Of a stretch of DNA of 38,567 nt, positions 22,996-30,882 are shown one piece after another; position 1 is the first letter of the stretch, and each line of letters starts with the position of its first letter. Both the position numbers and the translations under genes were made by a program. Below the pieces are notes generated by a model. It was not told the DNA's origin and ran no database searches. It saw only the letters and a list, made by a program, of their open reading frames with translations. This DNA is from Acidimicrobiia bacterium (GTDB lineage: Bacteria; Actinomycetota; Acidimicrobiia; IMCC26256; PALSA-555): positions 1 through 38,567 of the forward strand of contig SHVJ01000009.1 in the NCBI GenBank assembly GCA_009694295.1, given 5' to 3'.

Positions 22996-24189
22996 TCAGC
23001 GGCGATAACGGCGCTGCACGGCGAGACGGCGGCCGCGGAGCGACTCGTAGCGTTCGTCGGCGCCGACGCGCGCGATGTTGAGTGGCAGTTCGCCGTCGAG
23101 CTCGGCGCGCGCGACGCTGCGGTAGCGGATCATCGGCGCGGAGTCGGCCATCACGATGCGCACCGCGATGATCCCCTCGCGGTGGCCTCCCGGGTCGAGC
23201 CAGTTGGCCACGCCGGGGTCGTCGTGGCAGATCGCGGCGACGAAGCGGCCATCGACGAGCGCTGCCTGCGCCGAGTTGAGCGAGCTCTGGCGATGGTCGA
23301 AGTCGATGCTCTGCAAGAACCGGTCGTACAGCGAGATCTCCCAGACTTCGCAATCGGGCGGTTCGAACTCGAGGATGATCGCCGCGTCGGGTTCGCAGCG
23401 GAACGACCCCATCCCGTACGCCTGGCCTCGCAGTCCGGCGGCTTCGGCGGGGGGCAAAAACGGCTGGATGTCGCCAGGATCCTTCGAGAGAACGCTGCGG
23501 GCGAAATCGGCCCAGAAGTGGCTGCCGGTGTCGAGCCATGCCATCAAGAGGTCGAAGTGCGAGGCGATCCGGGTTGGTGTGAGCGGGGCGGGTGGGAGAT
23601 CGACGTCGATGCGCTCGATGAGCAGCACGGCCGGTTCTTCGTGCTCCCAGTCGGCGAAGAACTCTCGAACGAGCAAGTTGCTTCCCCGTTCGTCGAGCAA
23701 CATCCAGTTTCCGTCGCGAGGCTCGGGGCTCAGAAAGAGCTCGAAGGTCCCGTCATCGGCCACGTGGAGCTCGCGGCCCTCGAGCTCGGAGATCGTGATC
23801 CAACCGGCCGCGTTGCCATCGGAGTGATGTCCGCTCGTGAGCTGGAACTCGAGCTGACAGGCCGATCCCCGCGTGCCCGTGATGCGATAGGTCGCACCGG
23901 GGTGCAGCCGACAGTAGGAGTAGTTGCAGTCGGGGTTGTCGAGACCCCAGCTCATGCGGTTCTCGATGTTGGCGCCGAGCTCAGGGCTCTCGGTGTCGTC
24001 GAGCTCCACGCACACCCGGATGCCGGCAGCGAGGAAGCGCAGCAGATAACGCGCGCCCTCGGCTCGCACGACCGGGTCGTCGGGTACGTCATCGCCCCAG
24101 ACCACGTCGCGCAAGCCTGCGATCCGCTCGACAAGCCGATCCCAGATCTCGCCGGAGAGGACCCGAAGATCGGGGTCGGACTCGCTCAT
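22996..24189 (-). CDS. DUF1214-like domain protein of unknown function
   Basis: The 397-residue product starts at ATG 24189, overlapping the SDR stop (ATGA). No signal peptide or membrane segment is seen. The middle is beta-rich (YRITGTRGSACQLEFQLTSG, DDGTFELFLSPEP), and near residues 345-360 it reads DPGVANWLDPGGHREGIIAVR. That closely resembles the conserved NWLD.GGH..G segment of DUF1214 proteins, often found near lipid and steroid catabolism genes in actinobacteria. No catalytic motif is known to me. Its position between an SDR and a sulfotransferase, in an operon headed by a CoA ligase, suggests a role in handling the same lipid-like substrate. Confidence 0.7.
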   Translation of the reverse strand: MSESDPDLRVLSGEIWDRLVERIAGLRDVVWGDDVPDDPVVRAEGARYLLRFLAAGIRVCVELDDTESPELGANIENRMSWGLDNPDCNYSYCRLHPGATYRITGTRGSACQLEFQLTSGHHSDGNAAGWITISELEGRELHVADDGTFELFLSPEPRDGNWMLLDERGSNLLVREFFADWEHEEPAVLLIERIDVDLPPAPLTPTRIASHFDLLMAWLDTGSHFWADFARSVLSKDPGDIQPFLPPAEAAGLRGQAYGMGSFRCEPDAAIILEFEPPDCEVWEISLYDRFLQSIDFDHRQSSLNSAQAALVDGRFVAAICHDDPGVANWLDPGGHREGIIAVRIVMADSAPMIRYRSVARAELDGELPLNIARVGADERYESLRGRRLAVQRRYRR

Positions 24190-25088
24190 CCTGAAGTGTT
24201 GCTCCGCGTGGAACGATCTGCGGCGAGGAGACCCTCGATGGATCGGAGCACCTGCTCATTGAACACACCGGGGAACATACCGCCGTCCATCTCGATGGTG
24301 GTCCCGTTGATGGAGTCGGCCTGCCCGGAGCAGAGGAACACGCACGCCGCGCCGACTTCGTCCGGCGTGCCGGCCCGACCGAGTGGAATCTTCTTGAAGT
24401 ACTCGGCTGCTTCCGAGCCGTCCGCGACATCGACAAACGCCTCGTAGCTCTCGGTCATCGTCGGGCCGAGGGCGAGGCAGTTGACGCGAACCTGAGGGCC
24501 CCACTCCTCAGCGAGCGAGCGCGTGAGATGGTTGAGGCCAGCCTTGGCAGCACCGTACGACACCAGCGTTGGTGCTCCCGCGGCATGGGAGACGGCGCTC
24601 GAGATGTTGATGATCGATCCCATGTCGCGGTGCTCGATCATCGCTCGGTAGGCGCGGATCGCAAACCACAGCGGACTGATCAGGTTGCTCTGGATCGCGA
24701 ACGCGTGGAAGAGGGCTGTGCGTTCGTACGCGTCGTCGCTTCCGGGAGCGCCCTGAATCCGCGCAAGTAGCTCGGGGACGTCCTCGGCATGTGGCACCGG
24801 CATCATCACGGCGGCGGCGTTGTTCACAAGGATGTCGAGGCGTCCGAAACGGTCGACAACCCGCCCCACGAACTCGTCGATCTGGGCGTGGTCGGTCTGA
24901 TCGCACACCCAATGCACGGATCGCTCGCCGGCATCGTCGATTCCAGCAGCTGCGGGCAACGCGTCCATTGGGCGGCGCGAGCATCCTGCGACCGTTGCGC
25001 CAGCCTCGAGGAGGCGGCGAGCGATACCCACACCTACTCCACGGCTGGTGCCGGTCACGATCGCAACCTTGCCATCGAGCTGAGGCAC
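24186..25088 (-). CDS. SDR-family oxidoreductase
   Basis: The GTG at 25088 (VPQLDGKVAIVTG) is chosen because the cofactor motif follows directly and the previous gene stops at 25091; the longer open frame upstream is antisense or overlapping noise. The 300-residue product has TGTSRGVGVG (TGxxxGxG, about residues 12-19), the NNAAAV motif, the active-site Ser (NISSAVSHA) and YxxxK in SYGAAKAGLN. The C-terminal motif GRAGTPDEVGAACVFLCSGQADSINGTTIEMDGGM is classical. It is an NAD(P)-dependent alcohol/ketone oxidoreductase. A roughly 25-residue insertion between strand 4 and helix 4 (DVPELLARIQGAPGSDDAYERTALF) is a little unusual. Confidence 0.9.
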   Translation of the reverse strand: MPQLDGKVAIVTGTSRGVGVGIARRLLEAGATVAGCSRRPMDALPAAAGIDDAGERSVHWVCDQTDHAQIDEFVGRVVDRFGRLDILVNNAAAVMMPVPHAEDVPELLARIQGAPGSDDAYERTALFHAFAIQSNLISPLWFAIRAYRAMIEHRDMGSIINISSAVSHAAGAPTLVSYGAAKAGLNHLTRSLAEEWGPQVRVNCLALGPTMTESYEAFVDVADGSEAAEYFKKIPLGRAGTPDEVGAACVFLCSGQADSINGTTIEMDGGMFPGVFNEQVLRSIEGLLAADRSTRSNTSG

Positions 25089-25090
25089 GG

Positions 25091-25888
25091 TCAGAGCCGG
25101 CCGTCGCGCTCGAAGCCCTCGGGGACCCAGGCAGGCGTGCGGTGCTCGACGAACGCGGTGAATCCCTCGACGACCTCCGCGCTCGCGACCGACGCGTCGA
25201 TCGTCATCCGGTCGACGTCGCCATAGCGCTCGTTGATGATGCGCTTCATCTGCCACCGCGCCTCGGGCGCACCGCGAACGAGCTCGCCGACCGCCTCAAG
25301 CGTGGCGGCCTCGAGTGACTCGTGAGGTACCACCCGACTGACCATCCCCATAGCGCGGGCCTCAGCCGCGTCGATGCGCCGGCCCGTGAGCAGCAGATCG
25401 CGGGCGTGGGCCACACCCACGTGGGCCGGGAGATACGCGGCGAAGTACGAGTCGGCCACGCCCCGGATCACCTCGGGCGCGCGGAACGTTGCCCGCTCGC
25501 TCGCGACGGCGATGTCGCACATGAGCGTGATCAGGAGCCCGCCGCCCTGGCAGGTGCCGTTGACCATCGCGACCACGGGCTTGCGGCACCGGCGGATGGC
25601 CTCGTAGGGGATGATCTCGTTGCCGAACGCGGCGACGGCTTCCATCCCGCTCGGCCCGTCGTCGTGATCGCCGCCGAGCTCGCCACCGGGACAGAACACG
25701 TCGCCGGTGCCGGTGATCACGAGCGCGTGAAGGTGCTTCGAGCCGGCCAGTGCGAACACGGCGCGGCGCACGCCCACGTACATGCTCGCGGTCATCGCGT
25801 TGCGTCGCTCGGGACGGTCGATGGTGAGGAATGCAACGCCGTCGCGAACGTCCCAACGGAGGAAGCGTGATCCGAGGTCAACACTCAT
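25091..25888 (-). CDS. Enoyl-CoA hydratase/isomerase family protein
   Basis: ATG 25888 is chosen: AAGGA lies 8 nt ahead, whereas for the in-frame ATG at 25894 the gap would be only 2 nt. The 265-residue crotonase-fold protein has FCPGGELGGDH as oxyanion-hole region and NGTCQGGGLLITLMCDIAVASERATFRAPEVIRGV. The first catalytic glutamate (GGGxE position) is Leu, while the second, in APEV, is kept. That is the opposite pattern to the hydratase at 18917, so the two are unlikely to carry out the same reaction. It is part of the minus operon with an acyl-CoA dehydrogenase just upstream (11-bp gap) and an SDR downstream. Confidence 0.88.
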   Translation of the reverse strand: MSVDLGSRFLRWDVRDGVAFLTIDRPERRNAMTASMYVGVRRAVFALAGSKHLHALVITGTGDVFCPGGELGGDHDDGPSGMEAVAAFGNEIIPYEAIRRCRKPVVAMVNGTCQGGGLLITLMCDIAVASERATFRAPEVIRGVADSYFAAYLPAHVGVAHARDLLLTGRRIDAAEARAMGMVSRVVPHESLEAATLEAVGELVRGAPEARWQMKRIINERYGDVDRMTIDASVASAEVVEGFTAFVEHRTPAWVPEGFERDGRL

Positions 25889-25899
25889 GGTCATCGTCC

Positions 25900-27078
25900 T
25901 TACCGATTCGCCCGCGGGAGGCCGAGCACGCGTCGGGCGATGACATCGCGCTGGATTTCGGAGGTGCCACCGGCGAGTGTCGCCGCGAACCCGGCAAGGT
26001 ACTGGAGGGGCCACTGGTGCCCGGTGCCAGCACGTTCGGGGTCAACGACCGCGCCGTACGGTCCCTGGAACTTCATGCCGAGCTCCATGAGGTCCTGCCA
26101 GAGCTCCGACGTCGCCATCTTCATGTACGAGTGTTCCGGCGCGCCGCTGCCGGCGCTGTACCCGGCACAGCCCTTGTAGCCGAGTGTGCGCAAGCTCGAG
26201 GTTCGCTCGGCCACTTCGGCGAGGTTGCGTCGGAAGGCCGGATCGCTGCTGGCTCCGGTGGCCTGCGCGATCGAGACGAGCTGGTCGAGCGCGCGCTCGG
26301 CGCGTGCTACCCCCTCGATCCAGATTCCGGCCCGTTCGTGAGCGAGTGACCCTGCCGTGATCCGCCACCCATCGTCGAGGTCGCCGAGGAGGTTGATCGC
26401 AGGAACGCGCGCGTCGGTGAAGAAGACCTCGGCAAACTCCGACGATCCGGTGATCTGGCGCAGCGGCTTGACTTCGATCCCCGGTGTGCGCATGTCAACC
26501 AGGAGGGCGCTGATGCCGCGGTGCTTGGGCACGTCGACGTTGGTACGCACGAAGCACATGCACCAGTCAGAGACCATCGCGTAGCTCGTCCACACCTTCT
26601 GACCGTTCACCACGAAGTCTTCACCGTCGAGCTCGGCGCGCGTGCGCAGCGACGCGAGATCAGAGCCAGCGTTGGGTTCGCTCATCCCGATGCACCAGAC
26701 CGCGTCGCCGCGGATCGCAGCGGGAGCGAGCGCCTTCTGGTGATCGTTGCCAAACTCGAGCAGGCTCGGCGCCGCGATGCCATACGAGGTGAAGTGCAAC
26801 GATCGCGGGATGCCTCGTCGCGCCATCTCTTCCAGGTACACAAGCGTCTGTACCGGGGTGGCGTTCCGGCCGCCGAGATCGGGGGGGTACGAGGGGACCA
26901 TCCAGCCGTAGTCGAACAGCGTGGCCTGCCACGCCTGCGCCCACGCCGGTCGCAGATCGTCGGAACCGGTGCCGGAAGCGCTCTCCCACGCGAGCGCTTC
27001 GGATGGCGCATGCTCGTCGAGGAACGCGATGAGATCCTCGCGGAACGCCTCCTGCTCCTGACCCCAAGCCAGTCTCAT
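25900..27078 (-). CDS. Acyl-CoA dehydrogenase
   Basis: The 392-residue product starts at ATG 27078, MRLAWGQEQEAFREDLIAFLDEH. The FAD/substrate signature WCIGMSEPNAGSDLASLRTRAELDGEDFVVNGQKVWTSYA lies near residues 128-167, and the C-terminus carries LAGGTSEIQRDVIARRVLGLPR. As in the pair at 19745, the medium-chain-type catalytic Glu position is Gly (AGGTSEIQR), which is usual for the actinobacterial FadE17-like clade. There is no second dehydrogenase gene in this operon, so it may be homomeric or pair with a distant partner. It follows the acyl-CoA synthetase by 15 bp and would introduce a double bond into the CoA thioester made there. Confidence 0.9.
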   Translation of the reverse strand: MRLAWGQEQEAFREDLIAFLDEHAPSEALAWESASGTGSDDLRPAWAQAWQATLFDYGWMVPSYPPDLGGRNATPVQTLVYLEEMARRGIPRSLHFTSYGIAAPSLLEFGNDHQKALAPAAIRGDAVWCIGMSEPNAGSDLASLRTRAELDGEDFVVNGQKVWTSYAMVSDWCMCFVRTNVDVPKHRGISALLVDMRTPGIEVKPLRQITGSSEFAEVFFTDARVPAINLLGDLDDGWRITAGSLAHERAGIWIEGVARAERALDQLVSIAQATGASSDPAFRRNLAEVAERTSSLRTLGYKGCAGYSAGSGAPEHSYMKMATSELWQDLMELGMKFQGPYGAVVDPERAGTGHQWPLQYLAGFAATLAGGTSEIQRDVIARRVLGLPRANR

Positions 27079-27093
27079 GCGCGAGATGCCAAC

Positions 27094-28629
27094 TCAGGCG
27101 ACCGGCTCAGCCCGATATCGCTCGCGCAGCAGCCGCTTGTAGAGCTTGCCGTTGTCGAGGCGCGGCAGCTCCTGCTCGAAGTCGACCGAGCGAGGGCACT
27201 TGTACGACGCGAGGTGCTCGCGGGCGAACGCGAGCAACTCCGCCTCGAGCGCTGGGCCGGCATCGGCCCACGCCACCGGCTGCACGACCGCTTTGACCTC
27301 TTCGCCGAGATCGGTATTCGGAACGCCCAGCACCGCTACGTCGAGCACCTTCGGGTGCATCACCAGCACGTTCTCGGCTTCCTGGGGATAGATGTTGGCA
27401 CCGCCGCTGATGATCAGGTTCACCGAGCGGTCGGTGAGGTACAGATAGCCATCGTCGTCGAGGTAGCCGATGTCGCCCACCGTCGCGTACCCGCGGTCGT
27501 TGTGCGCGGCCGCGGTGCGAGCAGGGTCGTTGTGGTATTCGAAGTCGTAGCCGCCCACGAACCATACGGTTCCGGGTTCGCCGGGCGGGAGCTCATGACC
27601 ATCGTCGTCGAGGATGTGGGCCTCACCGACTACCGGCTTGCCGACGGTACCCGGGTGCGCCATCCATTCCGTCGAGTCGACGAACGTCATGCCGACGCCT
27701 TCGGTGGCGGAGTAGTACTCGTAGATGATCGGGCCCCACCACTCGATCATCTGTTGCTTCACCGTGACGGGGCAGGGAGCTGCCGCGTGCACCGCGCTGC
27801 GGTGGCTCGACAGGTCGTAGCGGTGTCGCTCTGGCTCGGGAAGCTTGAGCATGCGCACGAACATCGTCGGTACCCATTGGCTGTGCGTGACGTGGTGCTG
27901 CTCGATCAGGTGGAGGGCCTGCGCGGCGTCGAAGCGCTCCATCACGACGACCGTTGCTCCGAGCCGGTGCGCGCCGATCGAATACGAGAGCGGTGCGCCG
28001 TGATAGAGCGGCGCGGGGCACAGGTACACGTCGCCATCACCCATCCCGAGCATCTGGAGCAGCGGGACGGCGCCCGGGACACCCTTGCCCATTTGCGCAA
28101 ACGTCAAGGGTCGCTCAATGCCCTTGGGTTGGCCCGTGGTGCCCGACGAGTACAAGACGAAGTCGCCTTCGCACTCGTCGTCGATGGGCGTGGTCGGTTG
28201 GGTCGCGGTGGCGACCTCGTACGGCTCCCATCCCTCGACGATTCCGTCGATCATGAGCCGGGTATGCACGTGCGGCGTGTGCTCCGGCGTGAGGGTGGCG
28301 GCCACGGATGCGAGCGCAGCGCTCGACACCACAATTGCAGCACCACAGTCGCGCACGATGTACGCCGCCTCTTCGGTGGTGAGGTGCGAGTTGACCGTGC
28401 TGTACGCCACGCCCGAGCGCTGCGCGGCCCAGGCCACCTCGAGTGACCGAATGTTGTTCTCGAGGAAGATCGCCATGCGACCACCGCGCTCGATGCCACG
28501 GGCCCGCAACAGGTGAGCGAGCTGGTTCGAGCGCGTGTCGAGTTCGCTGAAGGTGATGGTCTCGCCGCTCCCCGCCATGACCACCGCGGGACGGTCCGGC
28601 GCTCGTTCTGCCACCGCTCCTGGATACAT
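27094..28629 (-). CDS. Acyl-CoA synthetase (AMP-forming, ANL superfamily)
   Basis: The ATG at 28629 (MYPGAVAERAPDRPAVV) gives 511 residues; the open frame runs further upstream but only through the TetR gene in another frame. The ATP motif LYSSGTTGQPKGIERP is near residues 150-165, YYSATEGVGMTF near 300, and GYATVGDIGYLDDDGYLYLTDRSVNLIISGGANIYPQEAENVL near 385-425. The C-terminal catalytic lysine occurs in PRLDNGKLYKRLLR. It makes a CoA thioester from an unknown carboxylate, probably lipid- or steroid-fragment-like (FadD3/FadD-type). It is second in the TetR-headed operon, 14 bp after the regulator. Confidence 0.9.
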   Translation of the reverse strand: MYPGAVAERAPDRPAVVMAGSGETITFSELDTRSNQLAHLLRARGIERGGRMAIFLENNIRSLEVAWAAQRSGVAYSTVNSHLTTEEAAYIVRDCGAAIVVSSAALASVAATLTPEHTPHVHTRLMIDGIVEGWEPYEVATATQPTTPIDDECEGDFVLYSSGTTGQPKGIERPLTFAQMGKGVPGAVPLLQMLGMGDGDVYLCPAPLYHGAPLSYSIGAHRLGATVVVMERFDAAQALHLIEQHHVTHSQWVPTMFVRMLKLPEPERHRYDLSSHRSAVHAAAPCPVTVKQQMIEWWGPIIYEYYSATEGVGMTFVDSTEWMAHPGTVGKPVVGEAHILDDDGHELPPGEPGTVWFVGGYDFEYHNDPARTAAAHNDRGYATVGDIGYLDDDGYLYLTDRSVNLIISGGANIYPQEAENVLVMHPKVLDVAVLGVPNTDLGEEVKAVVQPVAWADAGPALEAELLAFAREHLASYKCPRSVDFEQELPRLDNGKLYKRLLRERYRAEPVA

Positions 28630-28643
28630 GTCGGACCTCTGCC

Positions 28644-29240
28644 TCAGGTCGGCCGCGTCGCGTCGGACCAGCCGCGTACACCGGCCCGCAAGGAGCGATT
28701 GATCGCGACCACGAGCTGCTGGTCGCGGGACGGGTCGCCGTGGTCCAGCCAGGCGAGGATCGCTTCGACGAGGTACCCCAGCACCGCGTGCGCCGCCCAT
28801 TCGAGGAGCTCCGGCGCAACCAGGCCATCGAGCGCAGTGCGGGCGGTGTGCAGCGCCTCCACGCGAAGCGCTTCGGCCTCGGACGCGAATTGCGGCTCGC
28901 GTGTTGCGTGACGCCAGAAGATATGGAAGCCGTCGGGGTTCTCGCGGGCGACCCCAAGTAGCGCACCTGCGTTCAAGCCATAGCCATCGGCGTCGGGCCA
29001 GTTCGCCAGGCGGTCGCGCAGTTGGGCCGCCACGCTCGCCAACACCGCCCGGTACAGCTCCTCCTTGGAGTCGAAGTGTCGATAGACGATGAGCGGGGTG
29101 ACGCCTGACGCGGAGGCGACGTCGGCCATCGATGTTGCCGTGAAGCCAGTCCCGGCAAACGCGCGCGCCGCTCCGGCGAGGATCGACTCGCGACGCTGCG
29201 CCCGGGGTAGCCGTCGAGTCGTCGCACGGGCTGTTGCCAT
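28644..29240 (-). CDS. TetR-family transcriptional regulator (heads the lipid operon)
   Basis: The 198-residue product starts at ATG 29240. The N-terminal helix-turn-helix reads ILAGAARAFAGTGFTATSMADVASASGVTPLIVYRHFDSKEELYRAVL, the canonical TetR DNA-binding region (residues about 20-65); the C-terminal ligand-binding half is variable. It is the first gene of a seven-gene operon (synthetase, dehydrogenase, hydratase, SDR, DUF1214, sulfotransferase), so it most likely represses its own operon and responds to an acyl-CoA intermediate. No Shine-Dalgarno sequence is visible; a TATATT-type box lies about 15 nt upstream, so a leaderless mRNA is possible. The upstream AT-rich patch holds a half-site (AATATAC) similar to the 7554-7571 palindrome. 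Confidence 0.9.
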   Translation of the reverse strand: MATARATTRRLPRAQRRESILAGAARAFAGTGFTATSMADVASASGVTPLIVYRHFDSKEELYRAVLASVAAQLRDRLANWPDADGYGLNAGALLGVARENPDGFHIFWRHATREPQFASEAEALRVEALHTARTALDGLVAPELLEWAAHAVLGYLVEAILAWLDHGDPSRDQQLVVAINRSLRAGVRGWSDATRPT

Positions 29241-29334
29241 ATAGAACAGTGAATATACCTTCGGGGTTGCAACGGACTGCCCTGATGATGCGAGCTGCTC
29301 CCGGGGGCTTCACCCCGTCGTGGTCCATGTGAAT

Positions 29335-29360
29335 CGTATGACCAACATACGCAGCGCATG
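29335..29360. promoter_or_regulatory. Overlapping inverted repeats (CGTATG-N5-CATACG and CATACGC-A-GCGCATG)
   Basis: CGTATG (29335-29340) and CATACG (29346-29351) form a perfect inverted repeat. The second arm also starts CATACGCAGCGCATG (29346-29360), which differs in one base from the perfect palindrome at 36220-36234. Three half-sites in 26 bp, 36 bp before the truncated SDR, look like a repressor-binding region. A variant also precedes the SDR at 36377. Confidence 0.6.
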
Positions 29361-29396
29361 TCGGCTGGAGTGGCAGGTGGCGAATGGGGGGATTCG

Positions 29397-29642
29397 GTGG
29401 TTGAGGCGCGTCGTACGGCGTTGATCACGGGTGCCTCCTCGGGGATCGGGGCCGCGCTGGCGCGGGTGCTCGCGAGCCGGGGCATCACCGTGGGACTGGT
29501 CGCTCGCCGCCAGGATCGGCTGGCGGAGGCGCTCGCCGACTGCCGCACGGACGCGCCCGACTCGCAGTACTTCGTCGAGGATCTCGCCGCTGGGAACCTG
29601 ACCGGCGCGGACCGCGGGACACGCCGTCACGGCTCGGCGTAG
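29397..29642 (+). pseudogene. Truncated SDR oxidoreductase (N-terminal remnant)
   Basis: From GTG 29397 ([50 protein letters not shown]) the frame encodes a normal SDR start with [10 protein letters not shown]. It matches the style of the intact SDRs at 32724 and 36377 through about residue 63 ([11 protein letters not shown]), then runs into unrelated residues and stops after 81 codons. The catalytic Ser-Tyr-Lys and the rest of the fold are missing. An ATG at 29358 is in frame but lies inside the inverted repeat. The downstream neighbour (29651, minus) starts 8 bp after the stop, so the rest of the gene has been deleted, probably by recombination with the adjacent unit. Confidence 0.75.
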
Positions 29643-29650
29643 CCGCTACC

Positions 29651-30502
29651 TCAGGGACGAACGTCGAGGCCGAGGGAGGGACCGAAGGAAGCGCGGGCTC
29701 CGGACAGGCTTGGGAGCTCGACGCCCAGATCGTCGGCGATCGCCTCGGCAACGTCGAGGTCCTTGAAGCCGAGTTCGGCGGCCTCGAACAGCAGTTTCGC
29801 CCGTTCGCCCAAGTCCGACGGTGGCCGCGGGGTGGCGTCGCCACGCCGGAGCACGATGGCAGCGAGTTCGATGGCTTTGGTCGAGTGCACGATGTGGGCG
29901 AACTCGGCGAGGTCGACGCCACCGGCCTGGGCGAGGCGCTGGGCCTCGTGGACCGCGCCGAAGCACGCGTACTGCACGAAGTTGCGGGCGACCTTGGCCG
30001 CCATGCCGGCACCGATCGGGCCGACGTGGAGGATCTCACTGGCCCACGGCATGAGCGCGGGTCGCGCGCTCTCGACGGTGTCGGCGGCTCCGCCGGCGAT
30101 CACCAGCAGGGTCCCGGCTTCCGCGCCCCCGACCCCTCCCGAGATCCCGGCGTCGAGGACGAGTACGCCGTGCTCGGTCGCCGCGGCATCGACGCGCCGC
30201 AGGCAGTCGAGGGTGACCGTGCTGTGGATGGCGAGCACCGAATCGGGCCGCATCGTCGCGAGCACCCCGTCGGCTCCGGCGGTGACGGCGAGGACTTGCG
30301 CGTCGTCGCGCACAACGATGCTCACGACGTCGGCGCCCGATGCTGCGTCGGCCGGGCTCGTCGCGGCACGCGCACCAGCGCCCACGAGGCGCTCCACTTG
30401 CTCGGCGCGCGTGTCGTGCACGGTGAGCTCATGATCTGACGCCGCGACGTGGGCTGCCATGGCGCCGCCCATGTGCCCGAGACCCACGAACGCGACTCGC
30501 AT
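29651..30502 (-). CDS. NAD(P)-dependent 3-hydroxyisobutyrate dehydrogenase/6PGDH-type oxidoreductase
   Basis: ATG 30502 overlaps the CMD-gene stop (ATGA). The 283-residue product begins MRVAFVGLGHMGGAMAAHVA, the GxGxMGxxMAxxL signature of beta-hydroxyacid dehydrogenases. The second signature DAGISGGVGGAEAGTL follows near residue 115-130, and the catalytic lysine is in GAGMAAKVARNF (about residue 170). Such enzymes oxidise 3-hydroxyisobutyrate, tartronate semialdehyde and similar short beta-hydroxyacids. Here it is the last of three coupled minus genes (TetR, CMD, this), so its substrate is likely a short-chain product of the pathway that TetR controls. Confidence 0.88.
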   Translation of the reverse strand: MRVAFVGLGHMGGAMAAHVAASDHELTVHDTRAEQVERLVGAGARAATSPADAASGADVVSIVVRDDAQVLAVTAGADGVLATMRPDSVLAIHSTVTLDCLRRVDAAATEHGVLVLDAGISGGVGGAEAGTLLVIAGGAADTVESARPALMPWASEILHVGPIGAGMAAKVARNFVQYACFGAVHEAQRLAQAGGVDLAEFAHIVHSTKAIELAAIVLRRGDATPRPPSDLGERAKLLFEAAELGFKDLDVAEAIADDLGVELPSLSGARASFGPSLGLDVRP

Positions 30503-30882
30503 CAGGTTGCCTCGGTCTGAGACTCGCGGTGCTCGTGCTTCGCGGCCTCGACCTCTCGAACCATGGGTGCGCTCATGCCCCAGCCGACGTAGTGGGTCAG
30601 GTGCAACAAGACCTCGTCGAGCTGCTCGGGGGTGAGCTCGCCTGTGGTCAGGCATCGGCGGAACTGGATGCCGAGCTGTTCGAATCGCCCCTGGGCGGCG
30701 AGCACTCCCATGACGAGCAAGCGCCGGCTTGGGATGTCGAGCGCCGGTCGGGCCCAGACCTCGGCGAAGAGCTGATCGACGAGCGCGTCGCCGTACACGT
30801 GACCCTCCGGGAGCAGCTGCAGGTCGCCGTAGACACGCCGTGCCATCTGCTCGCCCACTTCGCGCCGCGCTTCGTCGCTCAT
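30502..30882 (-). CDS. Carboxymuconolactone decarboxylase (CMD)/AhpD-like protein
   Basis: ATG 30882 overlaps the TetR stop. The 126-residue all-helical protein resembles PcaC-type gamma-carboxymuconolactone decarboxylases: RRVYGDLQLLP, FAEVWARPALDIPSRRLLVMGVLAAQGRFEQLGIQFRRCL, and EQLDEVLLHLTHYVGWGMSAP near residues 82-103. AhpD-type CxxC is absent, so a peroxidase-reductase role is unlikely. It could be a lactone decarboxylase or isomerase acting on a ring-cleavage product, but CMD homologues are functionally broad. It lies between the regulator and the beta-hydroxyacid dehydrogenase in a fully overlapped operon. Confidence 0.85.
   Translation of the reverse strand: MSDEARREVGEQMARRVYGDLQLLPEGHVYGDALVDQLFAEVWARPALDIPSRRLLVMGVLAAQGRFEQLGIQFRRCLTTGELTPEQLDEVLLHLTHYVGWGMSAPMVREVEAAKHEHRESQTEAT

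Noticed and set aside
22768-24447. 559-codon plus-strand open frame
   Set aside because: Antisense to the DUF1214-like and sulfotransferase genes; biased composition, no ribosome site.
26521-28446. 641-codon plus-strand open frame
   Set aside because: Antisense to the acyl-CoA dehydrogenase and synthetase; shadow of codon bias.
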